35,000 nucleotides of DNA from Trueperaceae bacterium (GTDB lineage: Bacteria > Deinococcota > Deinococci > Deinococcales > Trueperaceae), in assembly GCA_036381035.1 (NCBI GenBank), contig DASVDQ010000012.1, positions 1 through 35,000 on the forward strand. Reading direction: 5' to 3'. Both the position numbers and the translations under genes were made by a program. The notes under the pieces were generated by a model. The model ran no database searches and was not told the DNA's origin. It was given only the letters and a program-made list of their open reading frames with translations. Below, piece by piece: positions 8,386 through 20,694 of the stretch. Position 1 is the first letter of the stretch. Each line of letters opens with the position of its first letter.

Positions 8386-9345
8386 CTACTCGAGGGCCGG
8401 CTGCCTCGCGAAGAACTCCCAGATGTACTCGCTGGCGTCGATGTCGCGGTTCACGCGCGCGGCGGCCTCCGGCGGCAGGTCGCCTGGGTGGCCCGGCCAG
8501 ACGTGGCCGCCGCCCTGGACGACTACCAGCTCGACCTCGTGGCCGTCCGGGCAGCCCCTGACCGAGAAGACGTGGACCTGGGTGCCGGGCGAGCGCCCGG
8601 TCGGCGGCACCGAGCGGCTCGTCACGTCGGTGCCGCAGCCGGCGTAGGCCGCCCAGTAGGAGATCGTCTGCTGCACCGAGGCGAGCAGCGTGACGCGCCC
8701 GTTCGGCGTGTCGAAGACCATGCCGCCGTAGGGGACGACCTCGTCCGCGGTGCCGTGCATCATCAGCAGCGAGACGGGCGCGCCCGCGCCGCACACTCGC
8801 GGCATGTCGGCGAAGCCGGCGGCGCCGACGGTGGCGAAGGCCGCGAAGGTGTCGCGCGCCTCGCAGGCCAGGCGCTCGGCCATGTAGCCGCCGTTCGAGA
8901 AGCCCGCCACGTAGACCCGCGTGGCGTCGAGGCCGTGGGCCGTCACGAGCTCGTCGACGAGCGCGGGCAGGAACCCGATGTCGTCCGACTCGACGTCGAA
9001 GCCCTCGATGCCCTCCACGTAGTTCCACTGGTTCTCGATGCCCTGTGGGTACACCACGGCGAACCCGCGCTCGGCGGCCAGGTCGTCGAAGCCCGTCAGG
9101 CGCGCCATGCCCTGCATCGTGCCGCCGCGGCCGTGCAGCACCACGAGGAGAGGCGCGCCCTCGGGCAGGTCGGGCGGCAGGTAGAGGTAGTACTCGCGTG
9201 TCACCCCGCCGAACTCCGTCGTGCGGACCTCGCCGGCGAGGCCCGCCTCCTGCGCCGAAGCGGACGCGAGGACGGCCAGGCAGGAAGCGGCGAGGATGGC
9301 CGCGAGCGGGCGGAAGGCTGGCTTCCTAGGGAACGGCACGGGCAT
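8386..9345 (-). CDS. secreted PHB-depolymerase-family esterase
   Basis: 319 residues. Residues 10-32 form a signal peptide. The remainder is an alpha/beta hydrolase of the LpqC/poly(3-hydroxybutyrate) depolymerase type: LLVVLHGRGG (oxyanion loop), the nucleophile Ser in GFSNGGYMAERLAC, the acid Asp in MHGTADEVVPYGG, and the His in GGGHVWPG. Four Cys are probably paired. Such enzymes hydrolyse esters such as polyhydroxyalkanoate or feruloyl esters; the substrate cannot be read from sequence. It starts 33 bases after mqnA stops and could be transcribed from the same message, though no functional link is evident. A hairpin follows. Confidence 0.9.
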   Translation of the reverse strand: MPVPFPRKPAFRPLAAILAASCLAVLASASAQEAGLAGEVRTTEFGGVTREYYLYLPPDLPEGAPLLVVLHGRGGTMQGMARLTGFDDLAAERGFAVVYPQGIENQWNYVEGIEGFDVESDDIGFLPALVDELVTAHGLDATRVYVAGFSNGGYMAERLACEARDTFAAFATVGAAGFADMPRVCGAGAPVSLLMMHGTADEVVPYGGMVFDTPNGRVTLLASVQQTISYWAAYAGCGTDVTSRSVPPTGRSPGTQVHVFSVRGCPDGHEVELVVVQGGGHVWPGHPGDLPPEAAARVNRDIDASEYIWEFFARQPALE

Positions 9346-9378
9346 GGACCCAGTGTGCCATCCGGCGCGCGCGGCCCC

Positions 9379-10263
9379 TCAATGCTCCCAGAAGGGCAGC
9401 TCCCCGCGCCTGAACGTGGGGTCGACGCGCGAGGCGAACTCCTCGAGGCCGTCGAGGTCCGGCGGCTCGAGGTAGTAGCGGAAGTTCTCCAGGTAGCGCT
9501 GCACGACGTAGGGCGGCAGGGACAGCCGCCTGGCCTCGACCGCGGCGACCTCCGCGAGGCGTCCGAGACCCGCGGTCCGCGCGGCGCGGAAGCGGCGCAG
9601 CAGGTCGGGGGACGGGGGTCGGTCGGCGCGCGACGCCCACACCGCGAAGGTGAACGGCAGCCGAGTGAGGCGGTACCACGCCTCGCCCAGGTCGTAGACG
9701 AAGAGGTCCGGCCGCAACGCGCTCCTGCCGCTGGCGCCGCGCGCGGCGGGGCCGCCCTCCCGCGGCCCCAGGTGCCGCACGGCCTCGGTGAGGGCGGCGT
9801 CGCCTATGAGCAGGGCGGCGTCGGCCGCGGCGAGCACGTCGTCGAGGGCTCCGGGCGTCGGCACGAGGTCGGCGGCCAGGCCGTCGGCCTCCAGGAGCAC
9901 GCGCAGCAGCTCCACGCTCGTGGCCGAGTGGGGCGTGACGGCCACGCGCGCCCCCGCCAGCTCCTCCCACGGGCGGCGGGCGAACAGCATCACGCTGTAG
10001 ACGGGCCCCAGCGTGGCGATCGAGAAGTCGGCGAGCGCCCTGTACTCTCCCCTGTGGCGCACGAGCTCGACCGAGGAGACGAGCGTCAGGTCGATCTCGC
10101 CGCGGCTCAGCGCCCCGTTCAGCTCGGCCGGCACGCCGCGGACGAACCGCACCTCCGGCCACGGCTCCAGGGCGTGGTGGAGCGGCGCCACGTTCGCGTA
10201 GGAGACGATGCCGAGGACGTAGGTGGCGGCGGGGGCCACCGCCCGCGTCTCCGCCGCCGTCAA
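9379..10263 (-). CDS. mqnA: chorismate dehydratase MqnA
   Basis: First enzyme of the futalosine menaquinone route, converting chorismate to 3-[(1-carboxyvinyl)oxy]benzoate. 294 residues with the periplasmic-binding-protein-like fold of MqnA/MqnD: VLGIVSYANVAPLHHAL at the N-terminus, GVPAELNGALSRGEIDLTLVSSVEL, SVMLFARRPW, PHSATSVELLRVLL and DAALLIGDAAL. A Gly/Arg/Ala-rich stretch (about 180-198) looks like a loop insertion. The start is TTG at 10263, overlapping the mqnE stop as TTGA; an internal GTG seven codons on is the alternative. It is last of the sucA-sucB-lpd-mqnE-mqnA run. Confidence 0.92.
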   Translation of the reverse strand: MTAAETRAVAPAATYVLGIVSYANVAPLHHALEPWPEVRFVRGVPAELNGALSRGEIDLTLVSSVELVRHRGEYRALADFSIATLGPVYSVMLFARRPWEELAGARVAVTPHSATSVELLRVLLEADGLAADLVPTPGALDDVLAAADAALLIGDAALTEAVRHLGPREGGPAARGASGRSALRPDLFVYDLGEAWYRLTRLPFTFAVWASRADRPPSPDLLRRFRAARTAGLGRLAEVAAVEARRLSLPPYVVQRYLENFRYYLEPPDLDGLEEFASRVDPTFRRGELPFWEH

Positions 10264-11411
10264 GCGAACACCTCGAGCTCGCGGTAGAGCGCGTCGCGCA
10301 GGACGGGCACGCGGCCCGCTCCGCGTATCAGCCGCCTGAGCTCCTCCTCCTCCATGCCCTCGCGCGTCACGGCGCCGGCGGCGTGGGCGATCCTCTCGGC
10401 CTTGATCGTGCCGTCGACGTCAGACACGCCCGCCGAGAGCGACACCTGCGTCAGCTCGGGCGTGATCATGATCCAGTAGCCCTTGACGTGCGGGAAGTTG
10501 TCGAGCATCAGCCGGGCGACAGCCAGGTTGCGCAGGTCGTCGACGCCCGTAGTGAAGCGCGTGCCGAGCTGCTGGGAGAGCTGGTTGTTGTCGGGCTGCA
10601 GCGCCAGGGGCACGAACGAGAAGAACCCGCCGGTCTCGTCCTGCAGCTCGCGCAGTCGCAGCATGTGGTCGAGGCGCTCCTCCAGCGTCTCGATGTGCCC
10701 GTAGAGCATCGTCGCGTTCGTGGGCAGGCCGAGCTCGTGGGCGGTCCTGTGGACCTCGAGCCACTGGTCGGCCGTCACCTTCGCGCGCGCGACCTGCCTG
10801 CGCACGCGGTCGGCGAAGATCTCGGCACCGCCGCCGGGCAGGGCCACGAGGCCGTGGTCCTTGAGCTGCTGCAGGATCTCGCGGTAGCTCAGGCGCGGCC
10901 TGGTGATGCGGCTGAAGTGGTGGATCTCGGCGGCGGTCCAGGCCTTGACCTGCACGCCGGGGTAGCGCTCGGTGAGGCCTCTGACGAGGTCGAGGTAGTA
11001 CTGCCACTCGCGCTTCGGGTGGTGCCCTGAGGAGATGTGGATCTCGGTGAGGCGTTCGTGGTAGTGCCTGTCGACGAACTCCCACACCTGCTCGAGGTCC
11101 CAGTCCCAGGCCCCCTCCTCGCCGAAGCGCCGCTGGAAGCCGCAGAACGTGCAGCCGACGTAGCAGATGTTCGTCTGCGAGAGGCGCAGGGAGTGGACGT
11201 AGTAGGCCTTGTCCCCCACCTTCCGCCGCCTGACGTGGTCGGCCAAGCGCATGACGCCTGGCAGGTCGCGCGTGCGGTAGAGGACGAGGCCGTCCTCGAG
11301 GGTCAGGCGCCGGCCCGCGAGGACCTTGTCGGCGACCCGCGCGAGGTCGGCGTCGCGGGTGACGAGACCCTCGCCCGTCACCGGCGGGACGGCGGCGGGC
11401 AGCGCCGTCAC
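10260..11411 (-). CDS. mqnE: aminofutalosine synthase MqnE (radical SAM)
   Basis: Joins the MqnA product to SAM to form aminofutalosine. The 383-residue protein has the radical-SAM cluster motif CYVGCTFC (C83, C87, C90). The C-terminal half has YWIMITPELTQVSLSAGVSDVDGTI and RLIRGAGRVPVLRD, which fit MqnE better than its paralogue MqnC, where I would expect a GANDMGSTM-like segment. Its GTG overlaps the lpd stop by 4 bases (GTGA), and its own stop overlaps the mqnA start. MqnE and MqnA are two steps of one pathway; later steps (mqnB, mqnC, mqnD) are not in this window. Confidence 0.92.
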   Translation of the reverse strand: MTALPAAVPPVTGEGLVTRDADLARVADKVLAGRRLTLEDGLVLYRTRDLPGVMRLADHVRRRKVGDKAYYVHSLRLSQTNICYVGCTFCGFQRRFGEEGAWDWDLEQVWEFVDRHYHERLTEIHISSGHHPKREWQYYLDLVRGLTERYPGVQVKAWTAAEIHHFSRITRPRLSYREILQQLKDHGLVALPGGGAEIFADRVRRQVARAKVTADQWLEVHRTAHELGLPTNATMLYGHIETLEERLDHMLRLRELQDETGGFFSFVPLALQPDNNQLSQQLGTRFTTGVDDLRNLAVARLMLDNFPHVKGYWIMITPELTQVSLSAGVSDVDGTIKAERIAHAAGAVTREGMEEEELRRLIRGAGRVPVLRDALYRELEVFA

Positions 11412-12802
11412 GAGTGGATCGCTCTCCCGGCGACGGCCAGGGACGCCTCCTTGAAGGCCTCGGAGAGCGTGGGGTGGGCGAACACCGTGGCCGCGACGTC
11501 CTCGGCCGACGCCCCGAAGCTCATGGCCAACACGGCCTCGGCGATCAGCTCGCCGGCGCGCGGCCCGATGGCGTGCACGCCGAGGACCCTGTCGGTCTCC
11601 GCGTGGGCCAGCACCTTCACCCGTCCGTCGGTGTGGCCGAGCGCCCGCGCCCTGCCGTTGGCGCTGAACGGGAACACGCCCTTCCTGTACGGCACGCCCC
11701 GCTCCGCGAGCGCCTCCTCGGTGGCGCCGACCGTCGCCACCTCCGGCTCCGTGTAGACGACGCCCGGCACGAGGTCGTGATCGACGCTCGCCGGCTTCCC
11801 GGCCAGCAGCTCCATGAGCGCGACGCCGTCCTCGGACGCCTTGTGGGCGAGCATGGGGCCCGGGACCAGGTCGCCTATCGCGTAGACGCCCTCGGCGGTG
11901 GTGCGGAAAGCCTCGTCGACCCGCACGCGGCCGCGCTCGTCGAGCTCCACGCCGGCCTCCTCGAGTCCCAGCCCCGCCGTGTTCGGCTTGCGCCCCACGG
12001 CGACAAGCACCTTCTCGGCCTCCACCGGCTCCGCGCCCTCGACCTCTACCCTGGCGACGCCGCCCTTCACGGACACGCCCGTGACCTTGGCGCTGAGCCT
12101 GAACTCCAGGCCCTGGCGCTTCAGCGCCTTCTGGGCCTCCTTGGCCGTCTCGAGGTCCATCCCGGGCAGTATGCGGTCCAGGTACTCGAGGACCGTGACC
12201 TCGGACCCCAGACGCGCCCACACCGAGCCCAGCTCGAGGCCGATGTAGCCGGCGCCGATCACGACGAGCCGCGGCGGCACCGCGGGGAACGCCAGCGCCT
12301 CGGTGCTCGTCACGACGGTCTCGCCGTCCGCCTCCACGCCCGGCAGGCCGGCCGCGACCGAGCCCGTCGCCAGCACGACGTGACGGGCCTCCAGCGTCGC
12401 CGGCTCGCCGCCCTCCACGACCACGCGCCCGCCCCCCGCGAGCCGGCCGGAGCCGCGGTAGACGGTCACGCCGTTCTTCTTCATCAGGTACGCGACGCCG
12501 TCGGTGTTCTGCTTGACGACCTTCTCGCGGCGCGCGTGCATGGCCTTCAGGTCGAGCTCGACCCGCGCGCTTATGCCGTGCTGGGCGAACGAGCCCCGGG
12601 CCTCCGCGTAGAGGAAGCTCGACTCGAGCAGCGCCTTCGAGGGGATGCACCCGACGCGGACGCACGTGCCGCCGAGGGTGGACTCCCTCTCGACGAGGCC
12701 GACGTCGAACCCGAGCTGCGCGCCCCTGATCGCAGCGACGTAGCCGCCGGGACCGGCGCCGATGACCACGACGTCGTGCCGCCTCGTAGCCCCCTCGGCC
12801 AC
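11408..12802 (-). CDS. lpd: dihydrolipoyl dehydrogenase (E3)
   Basis: Reoxidises dihydrolipoamide on the E2 core and reduces NAD+. 464 residues: FAD site VVVIGAGPGGYVAA at 11-24, redox disulfide GGTCVRVGC (C47, C52), NAD site VVIGAGYIGLELGSV, FAD contact YAIGDLVPGPMLAHKA, and the C-terminal AHPTLSEA with the catalytic His/Glu. It begins at GTG 12802, one base after the sucB stop, so it serves the 2-oxoglutarate dehydrogenase complex of this operon and possibly other E2 enzymes encoded elsewhere. Confidence 0.96.
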   Translation of the reverse strand: MAEGATRRHDVVVIGAGPGGYVAAIRGAQLGFDVGLVERESTLGGTCVRVGCIPSKALLESSFLYAEARGSFAQHGISARVELDLKAMHARREKVVKQNTDGVAYLMKKNGVTVYRGSGRLAGGGRVVVEGGEPATLEARHVVLATGSVAAGLPGVEADGETVVTSTEALAFPAVPPRLVVIGAGYIGLELGSVWARLGSEVTVLEYLDRILPGMDLETAKEAQKALKRQGLEFRLSAKVTGVSVKGGVARVEVEGAEPVEAEKVLVAVGRKPNTAGLGLEEAGVELDERGRVRVDEAFRTTAEGVYAIGDLVPGPMLAHKASEDGVALMELLAGKPASVDHDLVPGVVYTEPEVATVGATEEALAERGVPYRKGVFPFSANGRARALGHTDGRVKVLAHAETDRVLGVHAIGPRAGELIAEAVLAMSFGASAEDVAATVFAHPTLSEAFKEASLAVAGRAIHS

Positions 12803-12803
12803 G

Positions 12804-14132
<1,329 letters not shown>

Positions 14133-14182
14133 CCTCGACCCTTCCTGGGCGGGCGCCGGCGCGTGGCGCGCACGCGGCGCGC

Positions 14183-17008
<2,826 letters not shown>

Positions 17009-17093
17009 GTCGCTCCGTTCTAACACGCGCTGGAGGCGGTTTCCGTTCGGTATCCGACCTCCGGGGCACCGCCGGCCGGCGCGCCGGCGCGCG

Positions 17094-17099
17094 TATCTT
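17094..17099 (+). promoter_or_regulatory. leaderless -10 (TATCTT) of the sugar kinase
   Basis: TATCTT lies 6 bases before the ATG at 17106, placing the transcription start on the A of the start codon. No -35 is visible in the GC-rich sequence before it. Confidence 0.6.
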
Positions 17100-17105
17100 G
17101 ACGGC

Positions 17106-18095
17106 ATGACCCACGCAGCGGGCGCGCCCCCGCAGCTCCTCTGCCTCGGCGAGCTCCTCGTCGACATGGTGCCGCAGGAGGAGGGCCAGGGCCTGGAGTC
17201 AGCCCGCACGTACCTGTGGGCGGCCGGGGGCGCGCCGGCGAACGTGGCGGTCGCGGCGTCGCGGCTCGGGGCGCGCAGCGCCGTCGTCGCCGCCGTAGGG
17301 GACGACCCGTTCGGGCGCGCGCTTCGGCACGACCTCGCCCGCGCCGGCGTCGACGTCGAGGACGTCGCGGCGGTGCCGCGGCGCACCGCCGTGGCCTTCG
17401 TCTCCCTGGCCGAGGGGGGCGAGCGCGGCTTCCTCTTCTACGGCGACGACCCGGCGCACGACCACCTGACGACCGAGCGGGCGCTCGCCGCGCTGCGGCG
17501 CCTCGAGGGCGCCGCGGGCCCGCGGTGCCTCCACTTCGGCTCCGTCTGCCTGTCCCGCGAACCGGCCAGGTCGGCGACCGTCGCGGCGGTCGAGGCGGCG
17601 CGCGCCGCGTCCGTGACGGTCTCCTGCGACGTGAACCTGCGCGAGGCCTTCTGGCGCGACCGCGACGAGGCCAGGGAGGTGATCGGCGGCCTGGCGGCGC
17701 GGGCCGACGTCGTGAAGGTGAGCGAGGAGGAGGCGCGCTTCCTCGCCGGCGACGGGCCGGAGCCGGAGCGGCGCCTGGTGCGCGCCCTGCTGGACGGGCC
17801 GACCAGGCTCGTCGTCGTCAGCCGCGGCGCCGCCGGCGCCAGCGCCTTCACGGCCGGGTTCACGGTCGACGCCGCGGCGCCCCGCGTGAGGAGCGTGGAC
17901 TCGACCGGCGCCGGCGACGCCCTCACCGGCGCCCTGCTCGCCGCCACGCTGCGCGCTCCGGTCACCTGGGAGGACGCGTCCGCCGCCCGACGAGAGCTGG
18001 AGCGGGCCTGCGCCTACGCGGCGCTGTCGACTACGCGGCGCGGCGCGATCCCCTCGTACCCGACCGCGGACGAGCTCGCGGCGTTCGCCGGCTGA
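17106..18095 (+). CDS. PfkB-family carbohydrate kinase, probably fructokinase
   Basis: 329 residues with the ribokinase/PfkB layout: an N-terminal [13 protein letters not shown] strand, the [18 protein letters not shown] sugar-site signature, a lid with RTAVAFVSL, the [11 protein letters not shown] strand, [11 protein letters not shown], and the C-terminal signature [15 protein letters not shown] containing the catalytic Asp and anion hole. The arrangement resembles bacterial fructokinases, but 2-keto-3-deoxygluconate or ribose are possible substrates. It stands alone and appears to be expressed from a leaderless promoter; 137 bases with no clear gene follow before the next start. Confidence 0.87.
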   Translation: MTHAAGAPPQLLCLGELLVDMVPQEEGQGLESARTYLWAAGGAPANVAVAASRLGARSAVVAAVGDDPFGRALRHDLARAGVDVEDVAAVPRRTAVAFVSLAEGGERGFLFYGDDPAHDHLTTERALAALRRLEGAAGPRCLHFGSVCLSREPARSATVAAVEAARAASVTVSCDVNLREAFWRDRDEAREVIGGLAARADVVKVSEEEARFLAGDGPEPERRLVRALLDGPTRLVVVSRGAAGASAFTAGFTVDAAAPRVRSVDSTGAGDALTGALLAATLRAPVTWEDASAARRELERACAYAALSTTRRGAIPSYPTADELAAFAG

Positions 18096-18232
18096 GGGCG
18101 GGCTGGGCCGCCGTCGCCCGCGGGCGGCGCCGCGGGCGTGCCGGGCCCCCGCACCGACGAGGCGTGCGCGCCGGTCCCCGCCTGAGCAGGCAGCCCCGTC
18201 GCACGCGGCGTTCCCGGTGGTAGAAGGGGCGC

Positions 18233-19219
18233 ATGGACCAGGTCGACGTCCGCGCGGCCGTCTCCCGGCTCCAGGGCCGCGTGCGGCGCACCCCGCTGCT
18301 GCCGCTGGCGCTGCCGGCGGTGGGGCCGCGCGAGGTCTACGTGAAGGCGGAGTCCCTCCAGCTCACGGGCTCGTTCAAGGTGCGCGGCGCCACGAACTTC
18401 CTCGCCGCCATGCCGGAGAAGGAGCGGCGGCGCGGGGTCGTGACGCACTCGTCGGGCAACCACGCCCAGGGCGTGGCGCACGCCGCCGCGGCGTTCGGGG
18501 TGCCAGCGACCGTCGTGATCCCGGAGGGCGCTCCCGAGGTGAAGGTGAGGCGCACGCTCGAGCTCGGCGCGAAGGTCGTGCGCTGCCGCAACACCCAGGC
18601 GGACCGCCACGGGACGGCGGAGAGGATCGCCGCCGAGACCGGCGCGACGCTGCTGCCGCCCTTCGACGACGCCAGGGTCGTGGAGGGCCAGTCGACGGTG
18701 GGCGTGGAGATCGCCGAGGACCTGCCCCGCGTCGCGAACGTCCTCGTGCCCGTCGGCGGCGGCGGCCTCGCCTCCGGCATCTGCGCCGCGCTGGCGCACC
18801 TGGCGCCCGAGGCGCGCGTGATCGGCGTCGAGCCGGCCCTGGCGGCCGACGCCCAGGAGTCGCTGCGCCGCGGCGAGGTCGTCACCTGGCCGGCCGAGCG
18901 CACGACGGCGACGATGGCCGACGGCGTGCGCACCCAGTCGATCGGCGAGCTGAACCTGGCCGTGCTGCGCTCGCGCCTCGCCGGCATAGTCACGGTGGAA
19001 GAGGAAGCGATCGCCGCCGCCACGCGTTCCTACGTCACCGAGGCCAGGCTCGTGGTCGAGCCGACGGGGGCGCTGAGCCTCGCCGGCCTGCTGCGCCTGC
19101 TGCGCGAGCCGGGGGCCGACGGCGTCGAGCTGGCTCCGGGGCCGACCGTCGTCGTCGCCTCGGGCGGCAACGTCGACCCCGCCAGGCTGTGCGCGATCCT
19201 CGCCGACCAGGGGCTGTGA
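18233..19219 (+). CDS. PLP-dependent threonine/serine dehydratase
   Basis: 328 residues of the fold-type II PLP family. Lys49 in TGSFKVRGA is the Schiff-base lysine, SSGNHAQGVAHAA the phosphate-side loop, VPVGGGGLASG the phosphate-binding Gly cluster, and a C-terminal Ser/Gly strand (VVASGGNVD) caps the cofactor. It lacks the C-terminal ACT regulatory domains of biosynthetic IlvA, so it is closer to catabolic threonine ammonia-lyase or serine racemase/dehydratase. A TAGAAG hexamer lies 6 bases before the ATG; it lacks the last T of TANNNT, so promoter assignment is weak. Confidence 0.9.
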   Translation: MDQVDVRAAVSRLQGRVRRTPLLPLALPAVGPREVYVKAESLQLTGSFKVRGATNFLAAMPEKERRRGVVTHSSGNHAQGVAHAAAAFGVPATVVIPEGAPEVKVRRTLELGAKVVRCRNTQADRHGTAERIAAETGATLLPPFDDARVVEGQSTVGVEIAEDLPRVANVLVPVGGGGLASGICAALAHLAPEARVIGVEPALAADAQESLRRGEVVTWPAERTTATMADGVRTQSIGELNLAVLRSRLAGIVTVEEEAIAAATRSYVTEARLVVEPTGALSLAGLLRLLREPGADGVELAPGPTVVVASGGNVDPARLCAILADQGL

Positions 19220-19253
19220 CTCCCATCCCTGAGCCGCCGGGGCGGCGCCTCGT

Positions 19254-19259
19254 TATCCT
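19254..19259 (+). promoter_or_regulatory. leaderless -10 (TATCCT)
   Basis: TATCCT lies 6 bases before the GTG at 19266. It supports that GTG as the true start of the small membrane protein. Confidence 0.6.
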
Positions 19260-19265
19260 TGTCTC

Positions 19266-19712
19266 GTGAGCCCGCTGGCCGCGCTCGTGTTCATAGGCTT
19301 CCTGTTCGTGATCGCCCTGTGCCTCGCGGTGTGGGCCGCCCTGTCGCTGGCGGCCGCGCCCAGGCGCCGGGACGAGCGCGAGCGGGTCGCCTACGTGCCG
19401 CTCTCGCGGCCGGCCGAGGCGCCGGTGTGGCGCGCGGAGCGCGGCGCCTCGTCCGCCCGCCAGCCCGCGGCCCAGGCCTCGGGCCGCACGCCGGCGACCG
19501 CGGCGGGCACCGTCGGGGGCTCGGCGACGCCCTCGGTCGGGCGCGCCACCGTGACGGCCCGCGTCAAGGGCCCGGCGGCGCCCCAGGCGGACGCGCCCGA
19601 GCGCCGCGCCGGCAACGACGAGCGCCGCGGGGCCAAGGCGCAGGTCACGCAGCGGCCGAACCTCGACGACGCCTTCGAGCGCTTCCTCGAGCACGAGCGC
19701 CGGGAGCGCTGA
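19266..19712 (+). CDS. small single-span membrane protein with disordered tail
   Basis: 148 residues. One hydrophobic helix at about 5-31 is followed by a positively charged patch (PRRRDERER), so the long C-terminal part should face the cytoplasm. That part is Ala/Arg/Pro-rich and probably disordered, ending in a charged amphipathic segment (NLDDAFERFLEHERRER) that could bind a partner. There are no catalytic motifs and I recognise no family. The start is fixed by the leaderless promoter 6 bases upstream. It converges with the bacilliredoxin-like fusion gene, with a hairpin between. Confidence 0.7.
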   Translation: MSPLAALVFIGFLFVIALCLAVWAALSLAAAPRRRDERERVAYVPLSRPAEAPVWRAERGASSARQPAAQASGRTPATAAGTVGGSATPSVGRATVTARVKGPAAPQADAPERRAGNDERRGAKAQVTQRPNLDDAFERFLEHERRER

Positions 19713-19773
19713 GCGCCGCGAAGCGAGCCGGCGGCCCAGGTTCACGGCGCCTGCCGGGACCAGGGTCACAGGA

Positions 19774-19797
19774 GCGGCCCGCCTCCTGGCGGGCCGC
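19774..19797. terminator. bidirectional hairpin between convergent genes
   Basis: A perfect 10-bp stem (GCGGCCCGCC with its complement) closes a TCCT loop, 62 bases after the + gene stop and 27 bases beyond the - gene stop. There is no T-run in either direction, but position and symmetry fit a shared terminator. Confidence 0.65.
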
Positions 19798-19823
19798 GAT
19801 GCCTGGCTGGCTTCCCGCCGGGC

Positions 19824-20543
19824 TCAGCCGGCAGCGACCTGACCCTGCGCCAGCTCCTTGAGCCGCCGGTAGGCGGCCTCGGCCCGGGCCCTGAGCTGGC
19901 TGTTGTCGGCCTTGCCGGCCATCATCAGGTGCATGTTGATGTGCTGGTCGACGTCGCCGAAGATCGAGTTGAGCGCCTCGACCTCCTCGCCCGGCCGCAG
20001 CGTCGCGTCGCCCCTGAACATGTGCGTGTAGGTGTACTCGAAGTCGGCCTCGTCCATCTCGCCGCCCAGGTAGCGCTCGAGGACCCGCAGGTAGGGCGTG
20101 AGGTCCGTGCGGGCGGGGCCGGAGGCGGCGGCCACCGGCTCGCCCTGGGGCAGGAGGGCGAAGCCCTCGTCGAGGGCGTCGGGCGTGATCTCCCAGTTGT
20201 CGCGGTCGAAGACGGGCTGGCCGTCCTTGAACAGGATCACCTGGGGCGACTCGTGCTTGATCCCGGTGACCTCCGCCACACGGTTGCTGGCGGCCCGCGA
20301 CTCGACGACGCGGATGACCCCGCACATCAGGTCCTCGCGCGGCTCTAGGCGCTCCTGCACGAAGCCGAAGCCCTGCATGGTCTTGTGGCACGTCCCGGCC
20401 TTGAAGATGACGCTGGTCGGGTAGCGGCCCAGGAACTCGTTCACCCCCTCGGGGGTCGTGAGCAGTACGACGCGGTCCTTGAGCATGCTCTCGAGCGTTC
20501 CCTCCGTCTCCGCAGCGATGGTAAACCGCCCGGCCGCCATCAT
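19824..20543 (-). CDS. YtxJ/bacilliredoxin-like domain fused to a colicin-immunity-like domain
   Basis: 239 residues in two parts. Residues about 18-130 look like the YtxJ/BrxC monothiol bacilliredoxin fold: TSVIFKAGTCHKT with a single active-site-like Cys52, RVVESRAASNRVAEVTGIKHESPQVILFKDG with the family HESPQ stretch (a cis-Pro region), and WEITPDALDEGF. Residues about 148-235 are helical (YLRVLERYLGGEMDEADFEYTY, LNSIFGDVDQHI, RARAEAAYRRLKEL) and resemble the colicin-D immunity/self-protection family. Bacilliredoxins remove bacillithiol from protein thiols; a toxin-immunity role is only one option for the second part, which may simply be a binding domain. There is no signal peptide. A perfect inverted repeat ends 4 bases before the ATG at 20543. 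Domain calls come from motif memory, not from a search. Confidence 0.72.
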   Translation of the reverse strand: MMAAGRFTIAAETEGTLESMLKDRVVLLTTPEGVNEFLGRYPTSVIFKAGTCHKTMQGFGFVQERLEPREDLMCGVIRVVESRAASNRVAEVTGIKHESPQVILFKDGQPVFDRDNWEITPDALDEGFALLPQGEPVAAASGPARTDLTPYLRVLERYLGGEMDEADFEYTYTHMFRGDATLRPGEEVEALNSIFGDVDQHINMHLMMAGKADNSQLRARAEAAYRRLKELAQGQVAAG

Positions 20544-20546
20544 CCT

Positions 20547-20570
20547 GTGGCCCAGTTAGCCGTGGGCCAC
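20547..20570. promoter_or_regulatory. perfect inverted repeat, likely operator or leader hairpin
   Basis: GTGGCCCA, 8 bases, TGGGCCAC: both arms match exactly. It lies 4 bases before the start codon of the fusion gene and 125 bases before the Fur-family gene on the other strand. A weak -10 (TAACTG) falls inside it on the minus strand, so a bound dimer would block the promoter; a hairpin in the mRNA leader is the alternative. Confidence 0.5.
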
Positions 20571-20682
20571 TATGGGGCGCGCCGAGGCGTTGTGGGGGAT
20601 GCGCGGCCCTCGGTCGGCGGGCGCGGTCGGCGGCCCATCCCGACGCGCCAAGCAGGCCACTCCCGCGCGGTGCGGCGGTTGG

Positions 20683-20688
20683 TATCGT
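20683..20688 (+). promoter_or_regulatory. leaderless -10 (TATCGT) of the Fur-family gene
   Basis: TATCGT lies 6 bases before the GTG at 20695 and fixes that start over any upstream in-frame codon. Confidence 0.6.
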
Positions 20689-20694
20689 GCGGTC

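Noticed and set aside
10260-11411. Assignment as MqnC
   Set aside because: MqnC and MqnE share the CxxxCxxC cluster, but the C-terminal segment VSDVDGTI and the AGRVPVLRD stretch fit MqnE better.
18096-18232. Possible terminator or small gene after the sugar kinase
   Set aside because: There is a 12-base palindrome (CGCCCGCGGGCG) with no loop, and no ORF with a ribosome site, so nothing can be supported.
20572-20694. Longer N-terminus for the Fur-family protein
   Set aside because: These extra 41 residues are Arg/Gly-rich, lie before the -10 at 20683-20688, and the family begins at the winged helix right after 20695.
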